DNA of 64,000 bases. Source: Streptomyces canus. GTDB taxonomy: Bacteria > Actinomycetota > Actinomycetes > Streptomycetales > Streptomycetaceae. This document shows positions 25,000-33,561 of the stretch, piece by piece. Both the position numbers and the translations under genes were made by a program. Location: NCBI RefSeq assembly GCF_041435015.1, contig NZ_CP107989.1, positions 1,178,001 through 1,242,000 on the forward strand, written 5' to 3'. Below the pieces are notes generated by a model. The model saw only the letters and a list, made by a program, of their open reading frames with translations. It ran no database searches and had not been told where the DNA came from. Positions within the stretch are counted from its first letter, which is position 1, and every line of letters starts with the position of its first letter.

Positions 25000-26435
25000 T
25001 TGTCCCGGTAGGCCTCGAGGAGCCGCAGCCACACCTCGCTGATCGTCGGGTACGACGGGACCGCGTGCCAGAGCCTGCTGATCGGGACCTGGCCCGCGAC
25101 CGCGATCGTCGCGGAGTGGATCAGTTCGCCGACGCCGGGGCCGACGAAGGTGACGCCGAGGAGGATCTCGCGTTCCAGGTCGACGACCATGCGGGCCCGC
25201 CCCCGGTAGCCGTCGCCGTAGAGGCCGGCGCCCGACACCGAGGCGAGGTCGTAGTCGACCGCGCGGACCCGGTGGCCCGCCTGTTCGGCCTCCGCCAGGG
25301 AGAGGCCCACCGCGGCGGCCTCCGGGTCGGTGAAGACGACCTGGGGTACGGCGTCGTGGTCGGCGGTCGCGGCGTGGGCGCCCCAGGGATCCGCCTGGAC
25401 CGGGGCTCCGGAGGCCCGGGCGGAGATCGCCGCGCCCGCGATGCGCGCCTGGTACTTGCCCTGGTGGGTGAGGAGCGCGCGGTGATTGACGTCGCCGACC
25501 GCGTAGAGCCAGTCGCTGCCGGTCACCCGGAGGCTGTCGTCGACCTCCAGCCAGGTGCCGGGCTCCCGGCCGATCGTGTCCAGGCCGATGTCGTCGGTGC
25601 GCGGGGCGCGTCCGGTGGCGAAGAGGATCTCGTCCGCCTCGATACGGTCGCCGGTGGCGGTGACGACCACGACCGTGCCGTTCTCGCGGGTGACCGTCTC
25701 GACCGACGTGCCGGTGCGGACGTTCACGCCCGCCTCGGTGAGCGCCTCGGCGACGAGTTCGCCCGCGAAGGGCTCCATACGGTTGAGCAGACCCTTCCCG
25801 CGCACGAGAAGGGTGACCTGCGAGCCGAGCGCCTGCCAGGCCGTGGCCATCTCGGTGGCGACCACTCCTCCGCCGACCACGACAAGCCGCCCGGGCGCCG
25901 CCTTCGCGCTCGTGGCCTCGCGGCTGGTCCACGGCTTGACCTCGTCGAGGCCCGGCAGGTCCGGCAGGACGGCCCGGGTGCCGGTGCAGACGGCCACGGC
26001 GTGCCGGGCGGTCAGCACCTTCCGTACGCCGTCGGGACCGGTGACCGTGACCGTGCGCTCTCCGGTGAGACGGCCGTGGCCGCGGTACAGGTCGGCGCCG
26101 ATGCTCTCCAGCCAGCCGATCTGGCCGTCGTCCTTCCAGTTCGAGGTGAAGTAGTCCCGGCGTGCGAGGACCGCGGCCGCGTCGAGGGGGCCCTGCACCG
26201 CGGCGCTCAGGCCGGGCAGGCGGCGCGCGTCGGCCTGGGCGATCACCGGCCGCAGCAGGGCCTTGCTGGGCATACAGGCCCAGTAGGAGCACTCTCCGCC
26301 GACCAGCTCGCTCTCCACGACCGCGGTGGACAGACCGGCCGCGCGGGTGCGGTCGGCCACGTTCTCCCCCACGGGCCCGGCACCGAGCACCACTACATCG
26401 TAGGTACTGGAGGCGATGTTTTCCGTTTCCGTCAT
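24996..26435 (-). CDS. FAD-dependent pyridine nucleotide-disulfide oxidoreductase (dihydrolipoamide/mercuric reductase type)
   Basis: The protein has 479 residues from the ATG of MTETENIASS; upstream in-frame codons do not look coding. VVVLGAGPVGENVADR is the FAD-binding fingerprint, GGECSYWACMPSKAL holds the class I redox-active cysteine pair, LVVVGGGVVATEMATAW is the NAD(P)H fold and LYAVGDVNHRALLTHQGKYQA closes the FAD site. The dimerisation domain is shorter than in lipoamide dehydrogenase and the usual C-terminal His-x-x-x-x-Glu pair is changed (LWHAVPSYPTISE), so the true electron acceptor is uncertain. A thioredoxin gene is divergent to it, which suggests a thiol-redox role. Confidence 0.9.
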   Translation of the reverse strand: MTETENIASSTYDVVVLGAGPVGENVADRTRAAGLSTAVVESELVGGECSYWACMPSKALLRPVIAQADARRLPGLSAAVQGPLDAAAVLARRDYFTSNWKDDGQIGWLESIGADLYRGHGRLTGERTVTVTGPDGVRKVLTARHAVAVCTGTRAVLPDLPGLDEVKPWTSREATSAKAAPGRLVVVGGGVVATEMATAWQALGSQVTLLVRGKGLLNRMEPFAGELVAEALTEAGVNVRTGTSVETVTRENGTVVVVTATGDRIEADEILFATGRAPRTDDIGLDTIGREPGTWLEVDDSLRVTGSDWLYAVGDVNHRALLTHQGKYQARIAGAAISARASGAPVQADPWGAHAATADHDAVPQVVFTDPEAAAVGLSLAEAEQAGHRVRAVDYDLASVSGAGLYGDGYRGRARMVVDLEREILLGVTFVGPGVGELIHSATIAVAGQVPISRLWHAVPSYPTISEVWLRLLEAYRDN

Positions 26436-26579
26436 GGGCCCAGTCTGGTGGGTGGTGTGCGCTCGGGCCACCAGGGGTACGCGCGCCGCATACCGAGTGG
26501 TGACAGCTGTGGAATACCCGGCGCGCAGGCCGTGTTGTGCCGACGGCTTCGCTCCGAGACCAGGAAGAGGGATCACGTC

Positions 26580-26966
26580 ATGAGCAGCACCGTGGAGCTC
26601 ACCAAGGAGAACTTCGACCAGACGGTCACGGACAACGAGTTCGTCCTGATCGACTTCTGGGCGTCGTGGTGCGGCCCGTGCCGCCAGTTCGCGCCGGTCT
26701 ACGAGAAGGCCGCCGAGGACAACCCCGACCTGGTGTTCGGCAAGGTGGACACCGAGGCGCAGCCGGAGCTGGCCGCGGCCTTCGGTATCCAGTCGATCCC
26801 GACACTGATGATCGTCCGCGACCAGGTCGCGGTGTTCGCCCAGCCGGGCGCGCTGCCCGAATCCGCCCTGACGGACGTCATCGGGCAGGCCCGCAAGCTG
26901 GACATGGCCGAGGTCCGCAAGGCCGTGGCCGAGCAGCAGGCCCAGGCCGAGCAGAACGGCGAATGA
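26580..26966 (+). CDS. trxA: Thioredoxin
   Basis: The protein has 128 residues with the WCGPC active site (Cys31 and Cys34), the cis-proline loop SIPTLMI and the buried Asp in FVLIDFWA. A C-terminal tail of about 20 residues (AEVRKAVAEQQAQAEQNGE) extends beyond minimal thioredoxin. It is a general protein-disulfide reductant. It starts at an ATG after an AAGAGGG site and diverges from the flavoprotein disulfide reductase, which is not itself of the classic low-molecular-weight thioredoxin reductase type. Confidence 0.95.
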   Translation: MSSTVELTKENFDQTVTDNEFVLIDFWASWCGPCRQFAPVYEKAAEDNPDLVFGKVDTEAQPELAAAFGIQSIPTLMIVRDQVAVFAQPGALPESALTDVIGQARKLDMAEVRKAVAEQQAQAEQNGE

Positions 26967-26983
26967 CCCCTGACGAGTAACCC

Positions 26984-28420
26984 CTAGAAGGGGTAGGTCG
27001 CCACGTCCGCGCGTACCGTCGTCCAGCGCACGTCGGTGAAGGCCTCCACATTGGCCTCACCGCCGAAACGGGCGCCGGTGCCGGACGCGGCGATACCGCC
27101 GAAGGGCGCGACCGCCTCGTCGTTCACGGTCTGGTCGTTGATGTGCACGATGCCGGTGGGGATCCGCTCCGCCAGGTCGAGACCGCGAGCCGCGTCCCCG
27201 GTGACGATGCCGAGCGAGAGGCCGTAGGGCCCCGCGGCGGCCAGTGCGGCGGCCTCGTCGACCGTGCTGAAGGACCGTACGGGTGCGACGGGGCCGAACA
27301 CCTCCTCCGCGTAGGCGGGTGTGCTGTCGTCGAGGCCGGCGAGGACCGTCGGGCGGTAGAAGAGCTTCTCGTGCGTGCCGCCGGCGGCCAGCTTGGCGCC
27401 CTGGGCGGTGCTGGCCTCGACCAGGCCGCGCACCTTGGCGAGCTGGTTGTCGTCGATGATCGGGCCCAGGTGGACCTGCTCCCGGTTGGGGTCGCCGACG
27501 GCGAGGGAGTCGGCCTTGGCGGCCAGGCGCTCGACGTACTCCTCGTACAGCGAGTCGTGGACGAGGTGGCGGCCGGTCGTCATGCAGATCTGGCCCTGGT
27601 GGAAGAAGGATCCCCAGGCCGCCGTGGAGATGACGGCCTCGATGTCGGCGTCCTCCAGGACGATCAGCGCGGAGTTGCCGCCGAGCTCCAGGTGGGCGCG
27701 CTTGAGGTGCCGTCCCGCCGCCTCCCCCACCGCGCGGCCCGCCGCGGTCGATCCGGTGAAGGAGATCACGGGCACGCGCGGGTCGGCGACCAGGGCCTGG
27801 CCGACGTCGGGGCCGCCGGGCAGAACATGGAACAGCCCCTCGGGCAGCCCGGCCTCGGCGAGGACGGCGGCGAGCGAGAGGCCGCCGCAGACCGCGGTGC
27901 GCGGGTCCGGCTTCAGGATCACCGCGTTGCCCAGCGCCAGGGCCGGGGCGACGGAGCGGATCGAGAGGATCAACGGGGCGTTGAAGGGCGCGATCACGCC
28001 CACGACGCCGACCGGGACCCGGCGCGTGTAGGACAGGCGGGGCGCCTCGCTGGGCAGGACCTGGCCCGCGGGGCGGGAGGCGAGGGCGGCGGCCTCGTAG
28101 CACTCCTGGGCGGCCACGTGCAGTTCGAAGTCGGCCTTGCCGGGGATGGACCCGGACTCGCGGACGAGCCACTCGCGCAGTTCGTCTGCGTGGGCGGAGA
28201 ACAGGTCACCGGCCTTGCGCAGCACCCCGGCCCGCACGAAGTGCGGGAGCCGGGCCCATTCGGTCTGGGCGGCACGGGCGGCCACCGCGGAGCGCTCCAC
28301 GTCCTCGGCGCCGGCGAGGGTGACGGTGGCGAGTGTGTCGCCGGTGGCGGGCTCGGTGACGGCGTACTCAGGTCCCGACAGGGGGTGGGGCTGCCAGCTC
28401 TTGGGGTCGAGCAATGACAT
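26984..28420 (-). CDS. Aldehyde dehydrogenase (benzaldehyde/vanillin dehydrogenase type)
   Basis: The protein has 478 residues, started at the ATG with GGAGAG upstream. It carries the ALDH catalytic elements: GVIAPFNAPL, FTGSTAAGRAVGEAAG (NAD fold), HLELGGNSALIVLEDAD with the general-base Glu, FFHQGQICMTTGR with the nucleophilic Cys, and EVFGPVAPV. It sits 30 bases downstream of pobA on the same strand. The simplest reading is oxidation of an aromatic aldehyde (4-hydroxybenzaldehyde or vanillin) to the acid used by PobA. The substrate is inferred from this pairing. Confidence 0.88.
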   Translation of the reverse strand: MSLLDPKSWQPHPLSGPEYAVTEPATGDTLATVTLAGAEDVERSAVAARAAQTEWARLPHFVRAGVLRKAGDLFSAHADELREWLVRESGSIPGKADFELHVAAQECYEAAALASRPAGQVLPSEAPRLSYTRRVPVGVVGVIAPFNAPLILSIRSVAPALALGNAVILKPDPRTAVCGGLSLAAVLAEAGLPEGLFHVLPGGPDVGQALVADPRVPVISFTGSTAAGRAVGEAAGRHLKRAHLELGGNSALIVLEDADIEAVISTAAWGSFFHQGQICMTTGRHLVHDSLYEEYVERLAAKADSLAVGDPNREQVHLGPIIDDNQLAKVRGLVEASTAQGAKLAAGGTHEKLFYRPTVLAGLDDSTPAYAEEVFGPVAPVRSFSTVDEAAALAAAGPYGLSLGIVTGDAARGLDLAERIPTGIVHINDQTVNDEAVAPFGGIAASGTGARFGGEANVEAFTDVRWTTVRADVATYPF

Positions 28421-28450
28421 GACGGCTCTCCGTTCGATCACCGGTGGGAC

Positions 28451-29629
28451 TCACACGGGGAGCGGTAGTCCCGTGTAGTTCGCGGCCAGTTCGGCGGCCG
28501 CGTGGCGGGATGCGGTGATGCGGCGCAGCCGTGCGAGCTGCATCCGGCTCTCGAACGCATCCCCATTTGGTTGAGCGTGCAACATCCTAGTCATGTCGTA
28601 CGAGAAGCGCGTGGCCTGCCACACACGAGAAAGACACACCTTCGAATACGCGTCGATCAGTCGTGTCGATCCTGTGCGGTGCAGTTCGGTCAGGGCCCGG
28701 GCGAGTACGGATACGTCGGACACGGCGAGGTTGAGGCCCTTGGCCCCGGTCGGCGGCACGATGTGCGCGGCGTCGCCGGCCAGCACGAGACGTGCGTGCC
28801 GCATCGGTTCGTGGACGTAACTGCGCATCGGCGTAACCGACTTGGCGGTGATCGGGCCGCGTTCCAGCCTCCAGTCGGCGTCGATCGCGAAGCGCGCGGC
28901 GAGCTCGTCCCAGATCCGCTCGTCGGACCAGTCGTCGGGATCGGTGCCGTTGGGGACCTGGAGGTAGAGCCGGGAGACGGCGGGTGAGCGCATGCTGTGC
29001 AGGGCGAAGCCGTGCTCGCCACGGGCGTAGATCAACTCCTCGCAGGACGGCGGGACATCGGCGAGGATCCCGAGCCAGGAGTACGGGTAGTCGTGCTCGT
29101 ACGTCCGGCTCGTCGCCGCCGGGAAGGCCTCCCGGGAGATACCGTGGAAGCCGTCGCAGCCCGCGATCCAGTCGCAGGTCAGCGTCTGTTCGCGGCCCTC
29201 GTGCAGGAACCGCACGACAGGGGTGTCGCTCTCCGGCTTCTCGACCGCCAGAGCCTTGGCCCCGAACAACAACGGTGGCCCCTCGGCCAGTTGGAGCGCG
29301 ACGAGATCCTTCACGATCTCGGTCTGGGCGTAGATCGTGACCGTACGGCCACCGGTGAGGTCGGGGAAGTCGATGTGGTGCCGTTCCCCCGCGAACCGCA
29401 GCTCGATGCCCCGGTGGACCAGCCCCTCGGTCTCCAGACGCTCGGCGGCGCCGCACGCGCGCAGCGCGTCGACCGTGCCCTGCTCCAGCATCCCGGCACG
29501 CTGACGGTGTTCGACGTACTCCCGCGTCCTGCTCTCCAGGACCACACAGTCGATCCCCGCGCGGTGCAGCATGCGGGCGAGAAGCAGTCCGGCGGGGCCG
29601 CCGCCGATGATCCCGACCGTGGTGCGCAT
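28451..29629 (-). CDS. pobA: 4-Hydroxybenzoate 3-monooxygenase
   Basis: The protein has 392 residues, the usual PobA length. GIIGGGPAGLLLARMLHRAG binds FAD, RAGMLEQGTVDAL is the PobA signature region, DWIAGCDGFHGISR is the DG motif and LVLAGDAAHIVPPTGAKGLNLAVSD closes the flavin site. The enzyme hydroxylates 4-hydroxybenzoate to protocatechuate with NAD(P)H. No protocatechuate ring-cleavage gene is present in the window. It starts 17 bases after the LacI gene, in an operon LacI-pobA-aldehyde dehydrogenase; a LacI rather than an IclR or AraC regulator is uncommon next to pobA. Confidence 0.95.
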   Translation of the reverse strand: MRTTVGIIGGGPAGLLLARMLHRAGIDCVVLESRTREYVEHRQRAGMLEQGTVDALRACGAAERLETEGLVHRGIELRFAGERHHIDFPDLTGGRTVTIYAQTEIVKDLVALQLAEGPPLLFGAKALAVEKPESDTPVVRFLHEGREQTLTCDWIAGCDGFHGISREAFPAATSRTYEHDYPYSWLGILADVPPSCEELIYARGEHGFALHSMRSPAVSRLYLQVPNGTDPDDWSDERIWDELAARFAIDADWRLERGPITAKSVTPMRSYVHEPMRHARLVLAGDAAHIVPPTGAKGLNLAVSDVSVLARALTELHRTGSTRLIDAYSKVCLSRVWQATRFSYDMTRMLHAQPNGDAFESRMQLARLRRITASRHAAAELAANYTGLPLPV

Positions 29630-29646
29630 GGGCAGGCCTCCCTGCG

Positions 29647-30693
29647 TCAGCTGGAGTCGCGGTGCACCACCGTGGCACCCAGCACCGTGTGCGTCTCGGT
29701 CGCGGCGCCCGGTTCGCGCACCGCGCGGTCGACCAGTTCGGCGAGGTCGCGGCCGGACGGCAGCTCGAGATGGACCGTGCTCAGCCGGGGCCGCAGCAGT
29801 CGGCCGAGGAGCAGATCGTCGGCGCCGATCACCGCGGTGTCCTCCGGGATGCTGATGCCCTCGTCCTGGAGGGCACGCATTAACAGCATCGCGTACTCGT
29901 CGTTGTACGCAAACACGGCGTCGAGTCCGAGGTCGCGCCAGCGGACGGCGAGCTTGGCCGCGGCCTGCTCCTCGTAGGCGAGGGGGAGCTCGGTCAGCGT
30001 GGCGTCGGTGCCGTGCAGGGCCCTGCGCACACCTGCCAGCCGGGGCAGCGAGAAGGCCTCCAGGCCGGACTCCTCGGGCACCACCACACCGATGCGGCGC
30101 CGGCCGCGGGCGTACAGGTGGGTGGCGGCACCGTGGCCGACGCCCGCGTGGTCCATGAGCAGGGCGTGGGCCCCCTCGACCGCCTCGGGGCCGAGGGTGA
30201 CCACCGCCCGGGCACCGGAGCGCCGGAGCAGGGCCACGCCCTGCGGGCCGAGTCCCGCGCCGGGCACCAGGACCGCCACCGGGCGCAGCTCGGCCCAGGC
30301 GCGGGCGGCCTCGTCGCCCTGCAGGCCGACGCTGCCGTACTGCACGACGGTGTAGTCCAACCGGCCCAGGGCCCACTGGAGTTCACTGATGAACTGGCTG
30401 TAGAGCGGGCCGACCGGGATGGACGGGGCGGGCATCAGGACCATCCGGCTGTGGCCGGCGCGCAGGCTGCGGGCGGCCGCGTGCGGCACGTACCCGAGTT
30501 CCTTCGCGGCGTCGTGGACGCGGCGGCGCGTGGGCTCGCTGATCCGGACGGCGCTGGTGTTGTTGAGGACGTAGGAGACGGTCGCTCGGGAGACGCCGGC
30601 CAGGCGGGCCACATCGGCGCTCGTGGGAACCGAGCGCGTCGCCGGGGAAACGGGCGCGGGCGTTTTCGGTATCTGCACCATGACGGTCGTCAT
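29647..30693 (-). CDS. LacI-family regulator of the pobA operon, with a TTA codon
   Basis: The protein has 348 residues. The HTH is residues 25-50 (PTSADVARLAGVSRATVSYVLNN), followed by a hinge with AARSLRAGHSRMV and a ligand-binding domain. The start could be this ATG or another four codons later (MVQIPKTP); neither has a strong ribosome-binding site. One leucine in AMLLMRAL is encoded by TTA (29881-29883), which in Streptomyces needs the bldA tRNA, so production may be limited to late growth. It heads the operon with pobA and the aldehyde dehydrogenase and probably senses an aromatic or plant-derived compound. Confidence 0.9.
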   Translation of the reverse strand: MTTVMVQIPKTPAPVSPATRSVPTSADVARLAGVSRATVSYVLNNTSAVRISEPTRRRVHDAAKELGYVPHAAARSLRAGHSRMVLMPAPSIPVGPLYSQFISELQWALGRLDYTVVQYGSVGLQGDEAARAWAELRPVAVLVPGAGLGPQGVALLRRSGARAVVTLGPEAVEGAHALLMDHAGVGHGAATHLYARGRRRIGVVVPEESGLEAFSLPRLAGVRRALHGTDATLTELPLAYEEQAAAKLAVRWRDLGLDAVFAYNDEYAMLLMRALQDEGISIPEDTAVIGADDLLLGRLLRPRLSTVHLELPSGRDLAELVDRAVREPGAATETHTVLGATVVHRDSS

Positions 30694-30740
30694 CTTTGCA
30701 GAAGCTGTGACGGTGTACCGGACCGGGGCGAGGCCCGAAC

Positions 30741-31412
30741 TCACTGCCGCGGATCGGTGCAGGTGAGCCGGGCGACGAGGTCGTCCCAGCCCTTCTCCAG
30801 GCGCTCCAGCGGCATGGCGCACCTCCGGGTGAGGTGATGGATGGTGGCGGGATCGAGGTAGCCCATGAGGGCCTGGGCGAGCAGTTCGCAGTCCGCTTCC
30901 GGGCGTGCCTGGCGCAGCAGCAGGGTCACATGGCTGTGGTGCACCCGGCGGGGCGCGGGGGTGAAGCGGCGCTCCGGGCTCGGCTCGGCGGCCAGCATCA
31001 GGTCCATCTCGTCGCCGGACCGGCGCAGGAGGGCGTGGCCGAAGGCGCGCAGGCGATCGGCGGGCGGGGCGCCGGGGCCGAGCGGGGCGGGGCCGCTGAG
31101 GAAGGCCGCCTGGAAGTTGCGCTCGGAGTGGTCGAGCAGTGCCGTCAGCAGGCCGGTGCGGTCGCCGAATCGGCGGAAGACGGTGCCCTTGCCGACCGAC
31201 GCGGCCGCGGCCACCGCCTCCATCGTGACCCCGGCCGCCCCGTGCTCCGCGACCAGGCGGGTGGCCGCCTCCAGGAGCCGGGCCCGGTTGCGCGCGGCGT
31301 CGGCACGCAGGCAGGGCTCGTCCTCGGGGAGCCCGAGCTGGAGCAGCTCGGGCTCCCCGCTGGAATCCGGGGGGGTCGGCAGCGGTGACAAGGGCGGCAG
31401 AACGGCGGACAT
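30741..31412 (-). CDS. TetR-family repressor
   Basis: The protein has 223 residues with an unstructured 35-residue N-terminus, then the TetR HTH: RNRARLLEAATRLVAEHGAAGVTMEAVAAAASVGKGTVFRRFGDRTGLLTALL. The C-terminal ligand domain is unassigned. No ribosome-binding site precedes the ATG, so the message may be leaderless. It diverges from an FMN reductase gene, and the 118-base gap contains two inverted GGACC-GGTCC sites, the expected operator arrangement. Confidence 0.92.
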   Translation of the reverse strand: MSAVLPPLSPLPTPPDSSGEPELLQLGLPEDEPCLRADAARNRARLLEAATRLVAEHGAAGVTMEAVAAAASVGKGTVFRRFGDRTGLLTALLDHSERNFQAAFLSGPAPLGPGAPPADRLRAFGHALLRRSGDEMDLMLAAEPSPERRFTPAPRRVHHSHVTLLLRQARPEADCELLAQALMGYLDPATIHHLTRRCAMPLERLEKGWDDLVARLTCTDPRQ

Positions 31413-31442
31413 GAACTAAGCGTAAAGCAACGGGAAGAAACT

Positions 31443-31490
31443 GGACCGAGGTCCGGTTAAGGGGGTACAACTTTAAGCGGACCTCGGTCC
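31443..31490. promoter_or_regulatory. Paired TetR operator in the divergent promoter region
   Basis: GGACCGAGGTCCG and its exact reverse complement CGGACCTCGGTCC lie 22 bases apart, forming a large inverted repeat. Each 12-base core is itself nearly palindromic (GGACC-GA-GGTCC). Two TetR dimers could bind. The site lies 31 bases from the TetR start and 41 from the FMN reductase start. Confidence 0.75.
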
Positions 31491-31530
31491 GCATCATTAC
31501 GGCAATGTTTCACCCTCCCTTGGAGTTCGC

Positions 31531-32094
31531 ATGCCTGTTCGCATTCTCGCGCTCGTCGGAAGCCTTCGCGCCGGTTCGACCAACCGCCAGCTCGCCGAGG
31601 CGGCCGTCAAGCACGCCCCCGAGGGCGCGGAGGTCGTGCTCTTCGAGGGCCTCGGCGAGATTCCCTTCTACAACGAGGACATCGACGTGGAGGGCAGCGT
31701 CCCCGCGGCCGCCGCCAAGCTGCGTGAGGCCGCGCAGGCCTCCGACGCGTTCCTGTTCTTCTCCCCCGAGTACAACGGCACCATCCCGGCCGTGCTGAAG
31801 AACGCCATCGACTGGCTGTCGCGTCCGTACGGCGCCGGCTCCTTCGCCGGCAAGCCGGTCGCCGTGGTCGGTACCGCGTACGGTCAGTTCGGCGGTGTGT
31901 GGGCGCAGGACGAGACCCGCAAGTCCGTGGGCATCGCCGGCGGCAAGGTGCTCGAGGACGTCAAGCTGTCCATCCCGGGTTCGCTCGTGCGGTTCGCCGA
32001 GACGCACCCGGCCGACGACGCCGAGGTCGCGGCGCAGCTGGCCGAGGTCGTCGCGCGGCTGCACAGCAACGCGGGTGAGGTCGCCGCGGCCTGA
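31531..32094 (+). CDS. NADPH-dependent FMN reductase / NAD(P)H:quinone oxidoreductase
   Basis: The protein has 187 residues with flavodoxin-like fold motifs: LALVGSLRAGSTNRQLAEAA (phosphate loop of FMN), FFSPEYNGTIPAVLKNAIDWLSR and VGTAYGQFGG. It reduces quinones, azo compounds or free flavin with NADPH. A TTGGAG ribosome-binding site precedes the ATG. Divergent transcription from a TetR gene across a double operator suggests induction by the regulator's ligand, perhaps a quinone or dye-like antibiotic (inference). Confidence 0.93.
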   Translation: MPVRILALVGSLRAGSTNRQLAEAAVKHAPEGAEVVLFEGLGEIPFYNEDIDVEGSVPAAAAKLREAAQASDAFLFFSPEYNGTIPAVLKNAIDWLSRPYGAGSFAGKPVAVVGTAYGQFGGVWAQDETRKSVGIAGGKVLEDVKLSIPGSLVRFAETHPADDAEVAAQLAEVVARLHSNAGEVAAA

Positions 32095-32109
32095 CCTGCG
32101 GCGCAAAGC

Positions 32110-32142
32110 GGGGGTCGGGGTCTTGTACTCCGGCCCCCTTTC
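32110..32142 (+). terminator. Rho-independent-type terminator of the FMN reductase gene
   Basis: GGGGTCGG pairs with CCGGCCCC (one G-U pair) over an 11-base loop and is followed by CTTTCGTTT, a T-rich tail rare at this GC content. It begins 16 bases after the stop codon. Confidence 0.65.
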
Positions 32143-32144
32143 GT

Positions 32145-32225
32145 TTGCCTGCGGGCCCGTGGGGGCTGGTCGCGCCCACGCGGCGGAGCCGCATATCGAC
32201 ACAGCCCCGCGCCCCTTCGGAGCGC
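32145..32225. repeat. Streptomyces-type intergenic GC repeat (GCGGAGCC unit)
   Basis: This noncoding stretch contains GGTCGCGCCCACGCGGCGGAGCC, then GCATATCGACACAGCCCCGCGCCCC. The GCGGAGCC core with adjacent CCCGCGCCCC is shared with the array at 36.8 kb. Such dispersed elements are familiar between genes in streptomycete genomes; a function is not established. Confidence 0.5.
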
Positions 32226-32242
32226 GCCTCCCTCGCCCCGCC

Positions 32243-33148
32243 TCACCCCACTGCCGTGGGCGCCAGTTCCCGTAGAGCTTCCAGCGCCGCCGCGATCGCC
32301 GGGCGTTCGTGCGCTCCGCCGCGCGTGCAGGTGAGGAGCTTGCGATGGGGGTTGCCGTCGCAGCGCACCCTTGAGATCGGCAGATGGGGCGTCAGATGGG
32401 CCAGGCGGGGGATCAGGGCGACGCCCAGGCGGTGGGCCACCAGGTGCGCCGTGACGTTCCAGTCCAGGGCGTGATGGACCACGCTCGGGGTGAAGCCGGC
32501 CGCGCCGCAGGCCGAGAGCACATGGGGGCGGCAGGGGCTGTCGGGGACCGGGGCGATCCAGTCCTCGTGCGCCACCTCCGCCAGGTCGGCGTGCTCGCGT
32601 CCGGCGAGGGGGTGGTCCGCGGGGACGACCAGGTCGAACGGGTCGTCCAGCAAGGGCTGTTGGTCGTATCGGACGTCACTCATGGGCGGGTTGTACGGGG
32701 TCGCCTCCACGACCGCCAGGTCGATCTCCCCCTCGAAGAGCAGGTCGAAGCTCTCCGTCACGCCCAACTCCTGGATGCCGACGGTCAGTCGGGGATGCCG
32801 CTCACGCAGCCGGACCGCCATGGGGGCGAGCAGCACGGACACGGCGACCGGGAAACCGCTCACCCTGAGCGGTCCGGCGGGCTCGCTGTGGTCGGCGCGC
32901 AGATCGAGTTCGGCCTGGTCCCAGCGCGCCTGGATGGCGTCGGCGTGCGCGAGCAGGCTCTCGGCGGCCGGGGTGAGACGGATCCCGCGGCCCTGGGGTT
33001 CGAGGAGGTCGACGCCCAGGTCGCGGGCGAGTTGGCGGATCTGCTGAGAGGCTGCTGACGGGGTGAAGTGCAGGGCGCGGGCGGCCGCGGTGACGGTGCC
33101 GTAGTGGGCGACCGCCCTGAGGACGTGGAGCCGGCGCAAGTCAATCAT
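32243..33148 (-). CDS. LysR-family transcriptional regulator
   Basis: The protein has 301 residues from the ATG of MIDLRRLHVLRAV. The N-terminal HTH is typical (VAHYGTVTAAARALHFTPSAASQQIRQLARDLGVDLLEPQGRGIRLTPAAESLLAHAD), followed by a type 2 periplasmic-binding effector domain. The inducer and target are not visible; the divergent neighbour is a 68-codon zinc-ribbon-like gene. No obvious T-N11-A palindrome stood out in the short gap. Confidence 0.92.
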   Translation of the reverse strand: MIDLRRLHVLRAVAHYGTVTAAARALHFTPSAASQQIRQLARDLGVDLLEPQGRGIRLTPAAESLLAHADAIQARWDQAELDLRADHSEPAGPLRVSGFPVAVSVLLAPMAVRLRERHPRLTVGIQELGVTESFDLLFEGEIDLAVVEATPYNPPMSDVRYDQQPLLDDPFDLVVPADHPLAGREHADLAEVAHEDWIAPVPDSPCRPHVLSACGAAGFTPSVVHHALDWNVTAHLVAHRLGVALIPRLAHLTPHLPISRVRCDGNPHRKLLTCTRGGAHERPAIAAALEALRELAPTAVG

Positions 33149-33264
33149 GAAGCCCACGCTTCAAGGTCGGATCCAGAAAGTCAACCTGGACGTGAACGAA
33201 GACTCCGCTGCACCCTGGGTTGTGTCGCGACGGCCGCAACCGCCACGAGGTACGAGGAGTCACC

Positions 33265-33471
33265 ATGACCAGCACGATCCGCGCCGTCTGCCCGCACTGC
33301 GGCTGGCCGGACGGCGCCGAGCCCTTCCAGGTGGTGTCCCGGCACGACACGGCGACGGGCGGGACGGTGTGGACCCGCTGCGCGTGCGGCTCGCTGCAGG
33401 TCCGCGTGACCGACAGCCGCGGGACGCGCGTCGTCTCCCGCAGCCGGCCCTCCGCGGCGCGGGCGGGTTAG
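33265..33471 (+). CDS. Small zinc-ribbon-like protein
   Basis: A 68-residue protein starting at an ATG with ACGAGGAG upstream. It contains two cysteine pairs, CPHC near residue 9 and CAC near residue 40, spaced as in a zinc ribbon, and ends in a basic Ser/Arg/Ala tail. No enzyme motif is seen. The coding-type GC bias and good ribosome-binding site support a real gene. It may be controlled by the divergent LysR regulator. Confidence 0.65.
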   Translation: MTSTIRAVCPHCGWPDGAEPFQVVSRHDTATGGTVWTRCACGSLQVRVTDSRGTRVVSRSRPSAARAG

Positions 33472-33561
33472 AGCCGGCCCGGTGTCGCCGGGTCCGGCGC
33501 GCACATCTGCACTGATCAGGCACTGTTTCCTGAAGTCGGCCCGATCCGCAGGACAGGCCCC

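Noticed and set aside
26971..26998. ACCCC-TAGA-AGGGGT hairpin between trxA and the aldehyde dehydrogenase
   Set aside because: Five-base stem that overlaps the last codons of the dehydrogenase; chance complementarity is likely.
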